Source of the DNA: Dyadobacter chenhuakuii
Lineage (GTDB): Bacteria > Bacteroidota > Bacteroidia > Cytophagales > Spirosomataceae
Assembly (NCBI RefSeq): GCF_023821985.2
Contig: NZ_CP098805.1
Span: forward strand, 1,116,001-1,180,000
Direction: 5' to 3'
Length of the DNA stretch: 64,000 nucleotides
Shown in pieces: positions 35,250 through 46,776 of the stretch; the stretch's first letter is position 1; every line of letters starts with the position of its first letter. Position numbers and translations under genes: made by a program. A model generated the notes under the pieces. That model worked only from the letters and a program-made list of their open reading frames with translations, made no database searches and was not told where the DNA came from.

Positions 35250-36707
35250 TTACTTTGTGACAACTATCTTGTGATTTGAAGAAGTCGAGTTATTCTTGAT
35301 TATTCTTAATGTGTAAGAACCGGAAGAGAATTTTTCCAGGTTTATACGATCAGCTAAGTTTCCCCGGCGCTTCATCACGATATTTCCTTTGCTATTGATT
35401 AATTCAAATGCCGCAATTTCGCTTGGGTCAGTTGAAACGATATTGATGCTTCCAGAAGTTGGATTGGGATATACGGTTTCAATGTTGCCATTAAAATACA
35501 CATGCGATATTGTGCTTAATGCATAGGTTTGATCGAAGTCTATCATTTTCAATCGATAGTAATTATTGCGATCGCTGGGTGTTAGATGTATAAATTGATA
35601 GACAGCTCCCAAACCACCGATTCCGGAGGACTTTACCTCCCCGACAACCGACCATTGCTTTCCGTTTGTACTATGTTGCACTTCAAATTTCTCACTATTC
35701 TCTTCTTCGGAAGTTGTCCAGTTTAAATTTACGACCTTATTTTCCAGAACAGCATCAAATGAAAGTAATGTAACCGGCAAACTTTCTTTACACGCCGATT
35801 TGAGCAGATCGGTATTCGAGCAAATTCCTTTATTTTGATATAAGAATATCTCTTCTGGCGCGGAGTCCAAAAGCATCCAACAAACAGCATCTATTGCACA
35901 ATCTGATAGTTCTGGATTGAAAAGAACAACAAATCGGGAAAGTTGGGATTTAATGTTTCCCATACCATCGATAGAGGTAAGTAAGGGATTATAAGTTATT
36001 TGAATTTGTTCGACAGTGTGCAGGTTTTCAAGCCCTTTTAAGCTGGTTAAGTTGGCATTAGCCTCGATATTCAATTGTGTAGCTACTTCAAGAGAATTCA
36101 ACCATTGACAGTCTTGCATCTTGTCCAGCCTACTTATTATGAGCCTTGATGTGCTTTGCAAGTTTGCAAAACTGCTGAAATCATCAAGTAATGGACAATC
36201 GCCTATTATTAGACCGTCAGGTAACGATGCGGGTATGTTGAGATCATCTATACTCGTCAATGAATGACAACCAGCAATATAGATGCTGCCTGTAACAGTT
36301 GCTTGTCCCAGGCCGTCGAAACTTTCAAGACTGCTCAATTCGTTTATTGACAAGTGATTGATTGTCAAAACATTCTCCAGTCCCTTGAAATTTTTGAGTG
36401 AAGGGCTCCACTCGATAGCCAGTGTATCGACGCTGGTTAATGTCTCCATTCCGGTAAAGTCTACAAGTGGACCCCAACCGACAAACATAAATCCAGTTAC
36501 CGTTGTAATTCCATTTAGACCATTGAGATTCAGGATATTGGGAGATCCGTCCCCAATTATTAAGTGCTGGACAACGCTGCATCCGCCATTTGCAAAGTAA
36601 TTATCAACGTCGGCTTGATCCTCCAAGCTTACTATTCCTGTGGACGGACATTGCGCAATGGCCTTAAAGCAAAATAGTACCAGAATAAGGGTAAATGTTC
36701 TTTTCAT
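35250..36707 (-). CDS. Secreted leucine-rich-repeat protein with T9SS sorting domain
   Basis: 485 residues. The signal peptide (MKRTFTLILVLFCFKAIAQ) is followed by irregular leucine-rich/receptor-L-like repeats over residues about 35-290 (NLNGLNGITTV, FKGLENVLTINHL, LKGLENLHTVEQI). A beta-sandwich segment comes next (about 310-405; LPVTLLSFDAVLENKVVNLN). The end is a type A type IX sorting domain with YPNPTSGSINI and a final KIVVTK. It is probably a surface or secreted protein of unknown target. The coding sequence is visibly more AT-rich, with more Asn and Ser, than its neighbours, and a 433-base non-coding stretch lies upstream, so it may be acquired. Confidence 0.88.
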   Translation of the reverse strand: MKRTFTLILVLFCFKAIAQCPSTGIVSLEDQADVDNYFANGGCSVVQHLIIGDGSPNILNLNGLNGITTVTGFMFVGWGPLVDFTGMETLTSVDTLAIEWSPSLKNFKGLENVLTINHLSINELSSLESFDGLGQATVTGSIYIAGCHSLTSIDDLNIPASLPDGLIIGDCPLLDDFSSFANLQSTSRLIISRLDKMQDCQWLNSLEVATQLNIEANANLTSLKGLENLHTVEQIQITYNPLLTSIDGMGNIKSQLSRFVVLFNPELSDCAIDAVCWMLLDSAPEEIFLYQNKGICSNTDLLKSACKESLPVTLLSFDAVLENKVVNLNWTTSEEENSEKFEVQHSTNGKQWSVVGEVKSSGIGGLGAVYQFIHLTPSDRNNYYRLKMIDFDQTYALSTISHVYFNGNIETVYPNPTSGSINIVSTDPSEIAAFELINSKGNIVMKRRGNLADRINLEKFSSGSYTLRIIKNNSTSSNHKIVVTK

Positions 36708-39155
<2,448 letters not shown>

Positions 39156-39207
39156 CGAATGTTTTGTATCAGCGCGCAAGTTACTTTCAGAAAGCCTGAC
39201 TACAAAC

Positions 39208-39240
39208 GAAAAGCGCCGGAAGTGAATCCCAGCGCTTTTC
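39208..39240 (-). terminator. Hairpin downstream of the SDR gene
   Basis: Nine-base arms GAAAAGCGC (39208-39216) and GCGCTTTTC (39232-39240) enclose a 15-base loop. On the minus strand it follows the SDR stop codon by about 27 bases and ends in a CTTTTCGTTT stretch. It is probably a terminator that separates the SDR unit from the VanZ-like gene. Confidence 0.6.
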
Positions 39241-39267
39241 TGTTATGATGAAGTGTAACTTGGAATA

Positions 39268-40092
39268 TCAACCGTTATCGGCAAATTCCGGGTATAATGT
39301 CATTCCACCGTCAATGTAGAGCGTTTCTCCATTGACATAATCTGAATCGTCTGACGCCAGCCAGGCAACAGCCTTAGCTACATCCTGCGGGGTTCCGATT
39401 CGCTTGTATGGAATCAATTGTAAAAGTCCTTTGTACTTGTCAGGATCGGACCAAACTTCCTTATTGATAGACGTTTTGATCGCGCCGGGACTGACCGAAT
39501 TGACACGGATCTTATAGGGTGCCAATTCCTGAGAAATGGATTTCATGAACATCATGATTCCTCCCTTAGAGGCGGCGTAATTAACATGTCCGGCCCAGGG
39601 AATCACATCGTGCACAGAACTCATCAGAATAATCTTACCAATTGACAGCTCGCTGTGATCAACACCAGTCTTTCCTTTCTCCTGCGCTACGAACTGTCTC
39701 GAAGCTTCACGGCACACGAGAAATTGACCTGTTAAATTCACGTCAATTACTTTCTGCCATTGCTCCAATGTCATTTCCAAAAACGATGAGTCTTTTTGAA
39801 GCCCGGCATTGCTGACAACAATGTCCAGACGTCCATACTTGCTGATGGTCTCGTTGAACAGCGCTTTCACTTCTTCTTCACGGCTTACATCAGCCTTAAC
39901 CAGGATCCCCGATCCGCCTTTTGAGACAATCTCATTCAACGTCTTTTCGCCTTCTTCCAGGTTAGAGCTGTAATTAACAACCACTTTCGCGCCAAGCTCG
40001 GCAAGATGAATGGCGCATGCTTTACCAATTCCCGAACTAGAACCTGTAACGATCGCAACCTGATCTTTGAATTTCAGATCTGAACCTATCAT
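39268..40092 (-). CDS. SDR-family oxidoreductase (glucose 1-dehydrogenase-like)
   Basis: 274 residues of the classical short-chain dehydrogenase type. The cofactor motif is VTGSSSGIGKA, followed by NNAG-equivalent VSNAGLQKD. The catalytic Ser-Tyr-Lys set appears as MSSVHDVIPWAGHVNYAASKGG. The C-terminal segment VNGETLYIDGGMTLYPEF is typical of glucose 1-dehydrogenase-like members. Substrate is not certain; a sugar or polyol is likely. Its ATG overlaps the stop of a 71-residue protein gene (ATGA), so the two are co-translated. Confidence 0.9.
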   Translation of the reverse strand: MIGSDLKFKDQVAIVTGSSSGIGKACAIHLAELGAKVVVNYSSNLEEGEKTLNEIVSKGGSGILVKADVSREEEVKALFNETISKYGRLDIVVSNAGLQKDSSFLEMTLEQWQKVIDVNLTGQFLVCREASRQFVAQEKGKTGVDHSELSIGKIILMSSVHDVIPWAGHVNYAASKGGIMMFMKSISQELAPYKIRVNSVSPGAIKTSINKEVWSDPDKYKGLLQLIPYKRIGTPQDVAKAVAWLASDDSDYVNGETLYIDGGMTLYPEFADNG

Positions 40093-40304
40093 ATGATTTC
40101 ATTTTCGAATGATTTCAGTTTCTTCCACACCCGACGGTTCACATTTTTGACCGCCCAGTTTTTAGCAATTAAAATTGCTTTTGCAACCGCCTCACGAGGA
40201 GAAATATTGTTTGTTCTTAAAAGCTCCTGAGCAATGGTGACCGCCTTTTCTCGGGTCGTAGGAGACAAATACATCAACTCTGGTAATGCGATTCTGTTGT
40301 CCAT
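40089..40304 (-). CDS. Small conserved-looking protein coupled to the SDR gene
   Basis: 71 residues from the ATG at 40304 (MDNRIALPELMYLSPTTREK); an eight-codon TTG-started extension is less likely. It is helical and basic at the C-terminus (AKAILIAKNWAVKNVNRRVW). I do not recognise a characterised family. The TREKAVTIAQELLRTN segment and the short length look like small Bacteroidota proteins found beside dehydrogenases. The ATGA overlap with the SDR start argues that it is translated. Confidence 0.65.
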   Translation of the reverse strand: MDNRIALPELMYLSPTTREKAVTIAQELLRTNNISPREAVAKAILIAKNWAVKNVNRRVWKKLKSFENEII

Positions 40305-40450
40305 TGGAATGTTGAATTTTAGGTTCAAGTGGTTTTTAGTCTGACGATATGCTGATTGAATAGGGTAAAAATTAATGCCAGAAACGACTGGTCTTTTTTG
40401 TTCTTCAAGCAGGCCTTAATTACACACTTTTGAAAAATTTGCGTGTAAAA

Positions 40451-40482
40451 AAAATCCCCATCTGGTTAAAGACGGGGATTTT
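40451..40482 (-). terminator. Rho-independent terminator of dnaK
   Basis: The arms AAAATCCCC (40451-40459) and GGGGATTTT (40474-40482) are perfect inverted repeats with a 14-base centre containing two more pairs. On the minus strand a run of T follows directly. It lies 13 bases past the dnaK stop. Confidence 0.85.
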
Positions 40483-40494
40483 AAAGTTGCCTTA

Positions 40495-42408
40495 TTATTT
40501 GACTTCCTCAAAATTAACGTCCGTCACATCGTCGGTTGCGCTGCTTCCGTTTGCGGCGCCTGGGTTACCTTGCGGTTCACCAGTCGGTCCGCCCGGCTGA
40601 GGCTCACCACCTTGTGCGTACATTTCCTGAGAAGCAGCTTGCCATGCGGCATTCAGTTTCTCCATTGAAGAGTCAATTCCTGCAAGATCCTGGCTTTGGT
40701 GCGCAGTTCTCAATTCGGCTAATGCTCCTTCAATCGCTGATTTATTCCCAACAGAAAGCTTGTCGCCAAATTCTTTCAGTTGTTTATCAGTAGAGAAGAT
40801 CAGGCTGTCAGCAGCATTGATTTTCTCGATTTTTTCACGTTCAGCTTTATCCGCTGCTTCGTTTGCTTTGGCTTCCTCACGCATACGGGTGATTTCTGCA
40901 TCTGTCAAACCACTTGAAGCTTCGATACGAATTTTCTGCTCTTTGTTTGTGCCTTTATCTTTGGCAGAAACGTGCAGGATACCGTTTGCATCCACGTCAA
41001 ATGTAACTTCGATCTGTGGTGTTCCGCGTTGTGCCGGTGGAATGTCAGATAAGTGGAAACGTCCTAATGTACGGTTCTGATTTGCCATCGGGCGCTCACC
41101 TTGCAACACGTGGATCTCAACAGAAGGCTGATTATCAGCAGCAGTAGAGAATGTTTCTGTCTTTTTAGACGGAATTGTCGTGTTGGCTTCGATCAGTTTG
41201 GTGAATACACCGCCCAATGTTTCGATACCCAATGACAATGGAATAACGTCCAAAAGAAGTACATCTTTTACTTCACCTGTCAAAACACCACCCTGGATTG
41301 CAGCACCAATTGCCACAGCTTCATCCGGGTTAACGCCTTTTGAAGGTTTTCTGCCGAAGAATTTTTCAACTTCTTCCTGCACACGAGGAATACGCGTAGA
41401 TCCACCAACCAGAATCACTTCGTTGATATCATTATTGGTATAACCTGCATTCTTCATTGCTTTCTTGCAAGGCTCCATCATTCTCAGGAACAATGAATCG
41501 GCAAGCTGCTCGAATTTCGCACGGGTTAATGTGCGTACAAGGTGTTTCGGAATGCCATCAACCGGGAATATATAAGGAAGGTTGATCTCAGTTTGCGTTG
41601 AGCTTGACAATTCCACTTTTGCTTTTTCCGCAGCTTCTTTCAAACGTTGCAAAGCCATTGCATCTCTTCTCAAATCAACAGCTTCGTCTTTTTGGAATTC
41701 GTCTGCAAGCCAGTTAATGATTACCTGGTCAAAGTCGTCACCACCAAGGTGTGTATCGCCATCCGTAGATTTTACTTCAAAAACGCCGTCACCCAATTCA
41801 AGGATCGAAACGTCGAAAGTACCACCACCTAAGTCGAACACAGCGATTTTCATATCAAGGTGTTGCTTGTCCAGACCGTAAGCAAGTGCAGCAGCAGTAG
41901 GCTCGTTGATGATACGTTTCACATCAAGACCTGCAATCTGACCTGCTTCTTTTGTAGCCTGACGTTCTGCATCATTGAAGTAAGCAGGAACTGTAATAAC
42001 CGCTTCTGTCACTTCCTGACCAAGATAATCTTCGGCAGTTTGTCTCATTTTCTGCAAAATGAATGCAGAAACTTCTTGTGGCGTATATAACCTGTCTCCG
42101 ATGGGGATACGAGGCGTGTTGTTTGGACCTTTATCAACGGTGTATGCAACAGTTTTTTGCTCACTTGTTACATCGTCGTATTTTTTGCCCATAAATCTTT
42201 TTATGGAGCTGATAGTATGCTTGGGATTCGTGATCGCCTGGCGTTTGGCTGGTGCACCGATTTTGCGTTCACCATTATCCATGAATGCAACCACTGAAGG
42301 GGTTGTACGGGCACCTTCGCTGTTTGCAATTACAACCGGCTCGTTACCCTCCATGACAGCCACACAGGAGTTCGTTGTTCCTAAGTCTATGCCAATAATT
42401 TTTCCCAT
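40495..42408 (-). CDS. dnaK: Molecular chaperone DnaK (Hsp70)
   Basis: 637 residues. Hsp70 signatures are complete: [18 protein letters not shown] at the N-terminus, [16 protein letters not shown] in the ATPase domain, and [14 protein letters not shown]. The linker is [16 protein letters not shown], followed by the substrate-binding domain, and the tail is Gly/Pro/Gln-rich, ending [12 protein letters not shown]. The ATP-driven folding cycle depends on DnaJ and GrpE, which are not encoded in this window. It is monocistronic here: it has its own terminator and the upstream neighbour is a phospholipase gene with a separate terminator. No CIRCE element was seen before the start. Confidence 0.98.
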   Translation of the reverse strand: MGKIIGIDLGTTNSCVAVMEGNEPVVIANSEGARTTPSVVAFMDNGERKIGAPAKRQAITNPKHTISSIKRFMGKKYDDVTSEQKTVAYTVDKGPNNTPRIPIGDRLYTPQEVSAFILQKMRQTAEDYLGQEVTEAVITVPAYFNDAERQATKEAGQIAGLDVKRIINEPTAAALAYGLDKQHLDMKIAVFDLGGGTFDVSILELGDGVFEVKSTDGDTHLGGDDFDQVIINWLADEFQKDEAVDLRRDAMALQRLKEAAEKAKVELSSSTQTEINLPYIFPVDGIPKHLVRTLTRAKFEQLADSLFLRMMEPCKKAMKNAGYTNNDINEVILVGGSTRIPRVQEEVEKFFGRKPSKGVNPDEAVAIGAAIQGGVLTGEVKDVLLLDVIPLSLGIETLGGVFTKLIEANTTIPSKKTETFSTAADNQPSVEIHVLQGERPMANQNRTLGRFHLSDIPPAQRGTPQIEVTFDVDANGILHVSAKDKGTNKEQKIRIEASSGLTDAEITRMREEAKANEAADKAEREKIEKINAADSLIFSTDKQLKEFGDKLSVGNKSAIEGALAELRTAHQSQDLAGIDSSMEKLNAAWQAASQEMYAQGGEPQPGGPTGEPQGNPGAANGSSATDDVTDVNFEEVK

Positions 42409-42547
42409 TGTTCTATATTAAAGTTAAGTATAATTTGATTCTGACTAATTCGCTGCCGCGGTTATCGCTTGACGCTTGCCGCAACAGTTGCTCAGAGGCT
42501 TTACTAAAAAGCCCGTACCAGAAACAAATGAATAAAAGGGGAGTGAC

Positions 42548-42579
42548 AAAGTGTCAGGCTGAATAATGCCTGACACTTT
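42548..42579 (-). terminator. Hairpin terminator of the phospholipase C gene
   Basis: Perfect 12-base arms AAAGTGTCAGGC (42548-42559) and GCCTGACACTTT (42568-42579) surround an eight-base loop, 17 bases after the phospholipase stop on the minus strand. The T tract is short, so termination strength is uncertain. Confidence 0.7.
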
Positions 42580-42595
42580 CTAAGGTTGAAGTTGC

Positions 42596-45142
42596 TTAGG
42601 CTAGGTCTCCCATAAGCGGATCGCTCGTGCTGATGCGGCCGGTTTCAACGTGGCCTGCAAGGCGCACCAGGAAATCGGGCTGGTCTTCCAGCGTGACGGA
42701 GAAGTCATACCATTGGAAGCTTTTATCCAGATTCAGGGCTAGAGTTTTTTCAAACATTCCTGCAAGGCCATCATTACTTAATGTTACAAGTTGATTATTA
42801 GCGCCATAAGCATTATCCTGTATCAGGAAAGCACTTTTCGCTGTTTGCTTATCGCCTTCCATTTTTAGCTCGATGCTGCCGGTTGGTTTGCCGTTTTTGT
42901 CCAGTTGATAGTTGAATCCAACTTTTACATTGCCTGCGGCCTTATTGCCCTGAAATTCCCGGAAAAAGCCGTTAGGGCCGTAAACGCGCAGGTGATATTT
43001 TCCACCCTCGAAATCCTCTGGTTTCCACGACCCGGTAAGCGCATCGCCGGCTTTTACTGCATAATTCCAGACCTTCACATCTTCATTTTTGTATTTTCCA
43101 GGCGCATAAATCATAAAAGGAGCGCCAGCAGCCTTGTCGCGGAATATGCCATTTTTGGCTTCGAGCTTGATCTCAAATGCATTTTTGGCAGAGTTGAAGT
43201 TACCATCAGCCGCCAGTTCATATGGAAGCGGGCAGGAGGGACGCGTTCCTTTTTCCTGTTTTGGCATCAGGGACGAGTTCAACGGGTTTTTGTTGATCTT
43301 CTCGATGTCTGCCCTGGACAATGCTTTGTAAGTGCTGGGCAGCTTTTTGAACTGTGCATTATAAATGCCCTCCATGAATTCGTTGCGGGCGAGGAATTTT
43401 GGCAAAGCAATTTTTTCACCCTCATAAGGCGAAAATGTTGAAGTCAGGTCGCCGCAAATCGTCCTCCGCCATGCGCTAATGTTGGTTTCTTCGATCTTCT
43501 TGCCGGACTTATGACTCGTGAATTTCTCCAAAAACTGCAAAATGGAAGTATGGTCAAAAACCTCTGAGCATACATTGCCCCCACGGTTCCAGGGTGAGGC
43601 CACGACCAGCGGAACCCGGAAGCCGAGTCCGATCGGACTCTCGCGGCATTCCTTCTTCTCTTTTTGGGTCATATCCTGCTCCATCGTCACAAATTCCGTT
43701 TTGCAATCGATGCCTTCGGAAACTGCGCCGGAATCTTCCTTATAAGGATTGGGAACCACGAAAGGCGGAACGTGATCGAAATAGCCGTCGTTTTCGTCGT
43801 AGCAAAGGATGAAAATGGTTTTTTTCCAAACTTCGGGATCAGCGGTCAGGATATCCATTACTTCCGAAACATACCAGGCTCCATACCAGGGGGAGGTGGG
43901 GTGGTCGGAGAAATTTTCGGGTGCCACGAGCCAGGAGACGGTTGGCAGTTTTCCGCTTTTTACATCGCTTCGAAACTGGTGCAGAATGTCGCCTTGCGGT
44001 GCCTTGGCTTCATGTTCAATGTCGCCGTCGTGATATTTTACAGTGGTTACCTTGCGATAATCTGGGTCATTCTTGTTGGTTGTAAAGGCTTTTTCGTGAA
44101 TGTTCTTGGCGCGTTGCGAGAGCTTTTCATAGTTCTCAGGCGTCCACTTTTCAAGTTCTTCTTTTGCAAACGTGAGCTCCTTTTGCTTTGCAGTCAGGGA
44201 CTTTTCAAGATCCGTCGCTGCTTTTGTTCCCTTTTCAGCTTTCGCCAGTTTCGCCTCCGTTTCTTTAATTTCGTTCGGAAGCGCAGCTAATCTTGCTTTT
44301 TGGTATTTCTGATAACCTTTGTGATAACGGATCTGATATTGGCTGAACCATTCAATCGGATTATCCGTAAAATTGGCCAGCCACGAATCTTCCTCGCCCG
44401 TCAGGCCTGTATCTATACTGAGTTCGTTCTGGTAAATGCGCCAGGAAACGCCATTGTCTTCGAGGCGTTCGGGAAATGTCATCCATGATGCTTCCTTATC
44501 ATCCGTCACATTTTCATTTCTGACATTGGCATAATGTTCCGGCCCCGATTTCTCACGTACAGTCCCCGACCACAGATAAAGCCGGTTTGGCGTCGTGCCA
44601 GTAAGTGACGAACAGAAATTCTGGTCGCACACGGTGAAAGCATCCGCCAGTGCATAGTAAAATGGAATGTCTTCCCGGTTATAGAAACCTTGTGTCAACG
44701 GCATTTTGGCATAATCCTTATGGCCCGGCTGCTTCGCAATGAGCCATTTATCATATTTGCCATCATTGCGCGCGTCCACCTGGTTGGGCCAGGAATGGGG
44801 TAGGGAACCCATCCAGGTTGCATTCGATTCGCGCATGTTCAGCCGGAAGGGAACGTAAGTTTCGCCAAATGCATTGGTTTGCATCCAGACCAGATTTTTA
44901 TTGGGAAGGGTGATTGCGCGGGGATCATTAAAGCCGCGAACACCTCGCAAAGACCCGTAACAATGGTCAAAAGAACGGTTTTCCTGCATCAGGATCACCA
45001 CGTGTTCGGCGTCGAGGTAAGTGCTTCCTTTTTTGGGATCAATAGCGAGTGCCCTTTGTATGGAAGCCGGCAACACGCTGAACATGCCAGCTGCTCCGGT
45101 GAGCATGGTTGCCTTTTTTATAAATTCTCTTCTAGAGTCCAT
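42596..45142 (-). CDS. Phosphocholine-specific phospholipase C (PC-PLC family phosphoesterase)
   Basis: 848 residues. A twin-arginine signal (MDSRREFIKKATMLTG) begins the protein. The phosphoesterase domain carries VVILMQENRSFDHCYGSL and, later, FILCYDENDGYFDHVPPF, both metal-site regions of the PLC/acid-phosphatase-A family. Two C-terminal DUF756-like beta domains (about 660-840) complete the family layout. A Lys/Glu-rich helical insertion (about 275-345) is present. It should hydrolyse phosphatidylcholine or sphingomyelin-like lipids outside the cytoplasm. Flanked by terminators, it appears monocistronic. Confidence 0.92.
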   Translation of the reverse strand: MDSRREFIKKATMLTGAAGMFSVLPASIQRALAIDPKKGSTYLDAEHVVILMQENRSFDHCYGSLRGVRGFNDPRAITLPNKNLVWMQTNAFGETYVPFRLNMRESNATWMGSLPHSWPNQVDARNDGKYDKWLIAKQPGHKDYAKMPLTQGFYNREDIPFYYALADAFTVCDQNFCSSLTGTTPNRLYLWSGTVREKSGPEHYANVRNENVTDDKEASWMTFPERLEDNGVSWRIYQNELSIDTGLTGEEDSWLANFTDNPIEWFSQYQIRYHKGYQKYQKARLAALPNEIKETEAKLAKAEKGTKAATDLEKSLTAKQKELTFAKEELEKWTPENYEKLSQRAKNIHEKAFTTNKNDPDYRKVTTVKYHDGDIEHEAKAPQGDILHQFRSDVKSGKLPTVSWLVAPENFSDHPTSPWYGAWYVSEVMDILTADPEVWKKTIFILCYDENDGYFDHVPPFVVPNPYKEDSGAVSEGIDCKTEFVTMEQDMTQKEKKECRESPIGLGFRVPLVVASPWNRGGNVCSEVFDHTSILQFLEKFTSHKSGKKIEETNISAWRRTICGDLTSTFSPYEGEKIALPKFLARNEFMEGIYNAQFKKLPSTYKALSRADIEKINKNPLNSSLMPKQEKGTRPSCPLPYELAADGNFNSAKNAFEIKLEAKNGIFRDKAAGAPFMIYAPGKYKNEDVKVWNYAVKAGDALTGSWKPEDFEGGKYHLRVYGPNGFFREFQGNKAAGNVKVGFNYQLDKNGKPTGSIELKMEGDKQTAKSAFLIQDNAYGANNQLVTLSNDGLAGMFEKTLALNLDKSFQWYDFSVTLEDQPDFLVRLAGHVETGRISTSDPLMGDLA

Positions 45143-45263
45143 GGTGTTATCAGGAATAGGTTTTGGTAACGTTTTATATTACCGCTTATTTCTGCTAAAG
45201 TACCACCGATTTGGATTCGAAGAATTATTTTAATGTTAAGAGCGGACCGAAAGGGCAAAAAAA

Positions 45264-45284
45264 ATCCCGCCGTTAAGGCGGGAT
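45264..45284 (-). terminator. Rho-independent terminator of the rpmI-rplT unit
   Basis: ATCCCGCC and GGCGGGAT are perfect eight-base arms around a five-base loop, followed on the minus strand by eight T residues. It begins seven bases past the rplT stop. Confidence 0.93.
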
Positions 45285-45290
45285 GCTGTT

Positions 45291-45635
45291 TTATTTTACC
45301 TGATCAACGATCGCTTTGAATGCTTCCGGATGATTCATCGCCAAGTCAGCGAGAACTTTACGGTTCAGCTCGATGCCTGATGCACTTAGCTTGCCGATGA
45401 AAGCAGAATATGATAAACCGTGAAGACGTGCTCCCGCGTTGATACGCTGGATCCACAATGCACGGAAATTACGTTTCTTTTGCTTACGACCTTTGTATGC
45501 GTATGCCAAACCGCGCTCTACTGCGTTTTTAGCTACTGTCCATACATTTTTACGACGGCCGAAATAGCCTTTCGCAAGTTTTAATACTTTTTTTCGTCTT
45601 GCACGTGACGCAACGTGATTTACTGAACGTGGCAT
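45291..45635 (-). CDS. rplT: 50S ribosomal protein L20
   Basis: 114 residues, the normal size. The sequence [40 protein letters not shown] and [20 protein letters not shown] are L20 hallmarks. It is an early-assembly 23S rRNA-binding protein of the large subunit. It follows rpmI by 102 bases in the conserved infC-rpmI-rplT order and ends at a strong terminator. Confidence 0.98.
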   Translation of the reverse strand: MPRSVNHVASRARRKKVLKLAKGYFGRRKNVWTVAKNAVERGLAYAYKGRKQKKRNFRALWIQRINAGARLHGLSYSAFIGKLSASGIELNRKVLADLAMNHPEAFKAIVDQVK

Positions 45636-45737
45636 AATTTAACTGTTTTTGATGGTCGGCGCTCTGATGAGTCTTGAAATGCCTTCTATCGGGTTGAACA
45701 AAAAACCAGAATTGGTATTCTAATTAATGGCTGCGAA

Positions 45738-45932
45738 TTATTTCGCGAGCATAGCCATCACCTGCTTAACATTAGACACATCGATCAGACCAGTTTTAAC
45801 CAATCCACGCTTGCGCTTGTTTGATTTCTTTGTCAGGATGTGGCTGTGAAACGCGTGTTTGCGTTTGATTTTTCCAGTGCCGGTCAGCGCGAAACGCTTT
45901 TTAGCACCAGAGTTGCTTTTCATTTTAGGCAT
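45738..45932 (-). CDS. rpmI: 50S ribosomal protein L35
   Basis: 64 residues, typical of L35. [20 protein letters not shown] and [20 protein letters not shown] are diagnostic. It is a structural component of the large subunit. It lies between infC and rplT; a long hairpin at 46005-46035 in front of it may set how much infC transcript reads through. Confidence 0.97.
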   Translation of the reverse strand: MPKMKSNSGAKKRFALTGTGKIKRKHAFHSHILTKKSNKRKRGLVKTGLIDVSNVKQVMAMLAK

Positions 45933-46004
45933 GATTCAAAAAATTATTAATTGATAAAATATAAAACAGCGCGCGAAATTAGCCAAAATGTTTCATAAAT
46001 GAAA

Positions 46005-46035
46005 ATCGTGTCCCTGACAAAGTCAGAGACACGAT
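46005..46035 (-). terminator. Hairpin between infC and rpmI (terminator or attenuator)
   Basis: Fourteen-base arms (46005-46018 and 46022-46035) with one mismatch and a three-base loop, followed on the minus strand by TTTTCATTT. It sits about 76 bases after the infC stop and 72 bases before rpmI. It could terminate the thrS-infC transcript or act as a regulated attenuator for rpmI-rplT. Confidence 0.7.
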
Positions 46036-46111
46036 CCAGTCAAACATTATATATATCAGTAAATTCCTTCCGGGTTAACAAAACACCGGTTCGGTAACCG
46101 AATTTAAAAAT

Positions 46112-46663
46112 CTATTTTTTAGCAGGAGCAGGTGCCAGAATGATGGTCATTCTCTTTCCTTCCAGTTTTGGCTCCATTTCAACCTTACCATATTCTGAAA
46201 GCGCTTCTGAGAATTTGTTCAACAGATTTACACCTCTCTCTTTAAATACAATGGTACGGCCAACGAAATGCACATAAGCCTTTACTTTCGAACCCTCTTT
46301 AAGGAAATTTATCGCATGCTTCAATTTAAAATCAAAATCGTGATCATCCGTATTAGGGCCGAAGCGGATCTCTTTGATGACAACTTTCATTGCCTTCGCC
46401 TTGATCTCTTTCTGCTTTTTCTTCTGCTCGTATTTAAACTTTGAATAGTCTACCACTTTGCAAACTGGCGGAACTGCCGTTGGCGCAATTTCAACTAAAT
46501 CAAGGCTTTGCGCCTTTGCAAGAGCTCGGGCTGTATTGATATCAACTATACCTGGTTCAATATTTTCTCCAACCAGACGTACTTCTTTTGCTGTAATCCG
46601 TTCGTTTATTTTATAAGGTTCTTCGGGAACTCTTAACCGTCCACTCGGGGGTCTTAATGCCAT
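46112..46663 (-). CDS. infC: Translation initiation factor IF-3
   Basis: 183 residues. The N-terminal domain begins [20 protein letters not shown], the linker is Lys-rich ([15 protein letters not shown]), and the C-terminal domain has [20 protein letters not shown] and [12 protein letters not shown]. It binds the 30S subunit and checks start-codon pairing. The start codon is ATG, not the rare AUU used for autoregulation in enterobacteria. It follows thrS by 113 bases, the usual gene order. Confidence 0.97.
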   Translation of the reverse strand: MALRPPSGRLRVPEEPYKINERITAKEVRLVGENIEPGIVDINTARALAKAQSLDLVEIAPTAVPPVCKVVDYSKFKYEQKKKQKEIKAKAMKVVIKEIRFGPNTDDHDFDFKLKHAINFLKEGSKVKAYVHFVGRTIVFKERGVNLLNKFSEALSEYGKVEMEPKLEGKRMTIILAPAPAKK

Positions 46664-46776
46664 ATAACTTGGTTTGGTGTACTTTGGGTTTTGTTGGTAA
46701 AAGTCAAAAAAGTTAACACTGCTGTCACAAAAATAGTGCCTTAGTGCCGGAATAATAACAAAAAGTTAGAAAATCA

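Noticed and set aside
43664..44290. Plus-strand open frame of 208 codons
   Set aside because: Antisense to the phospholipase C gene, with Phe/Cys-rich meaningless composition.
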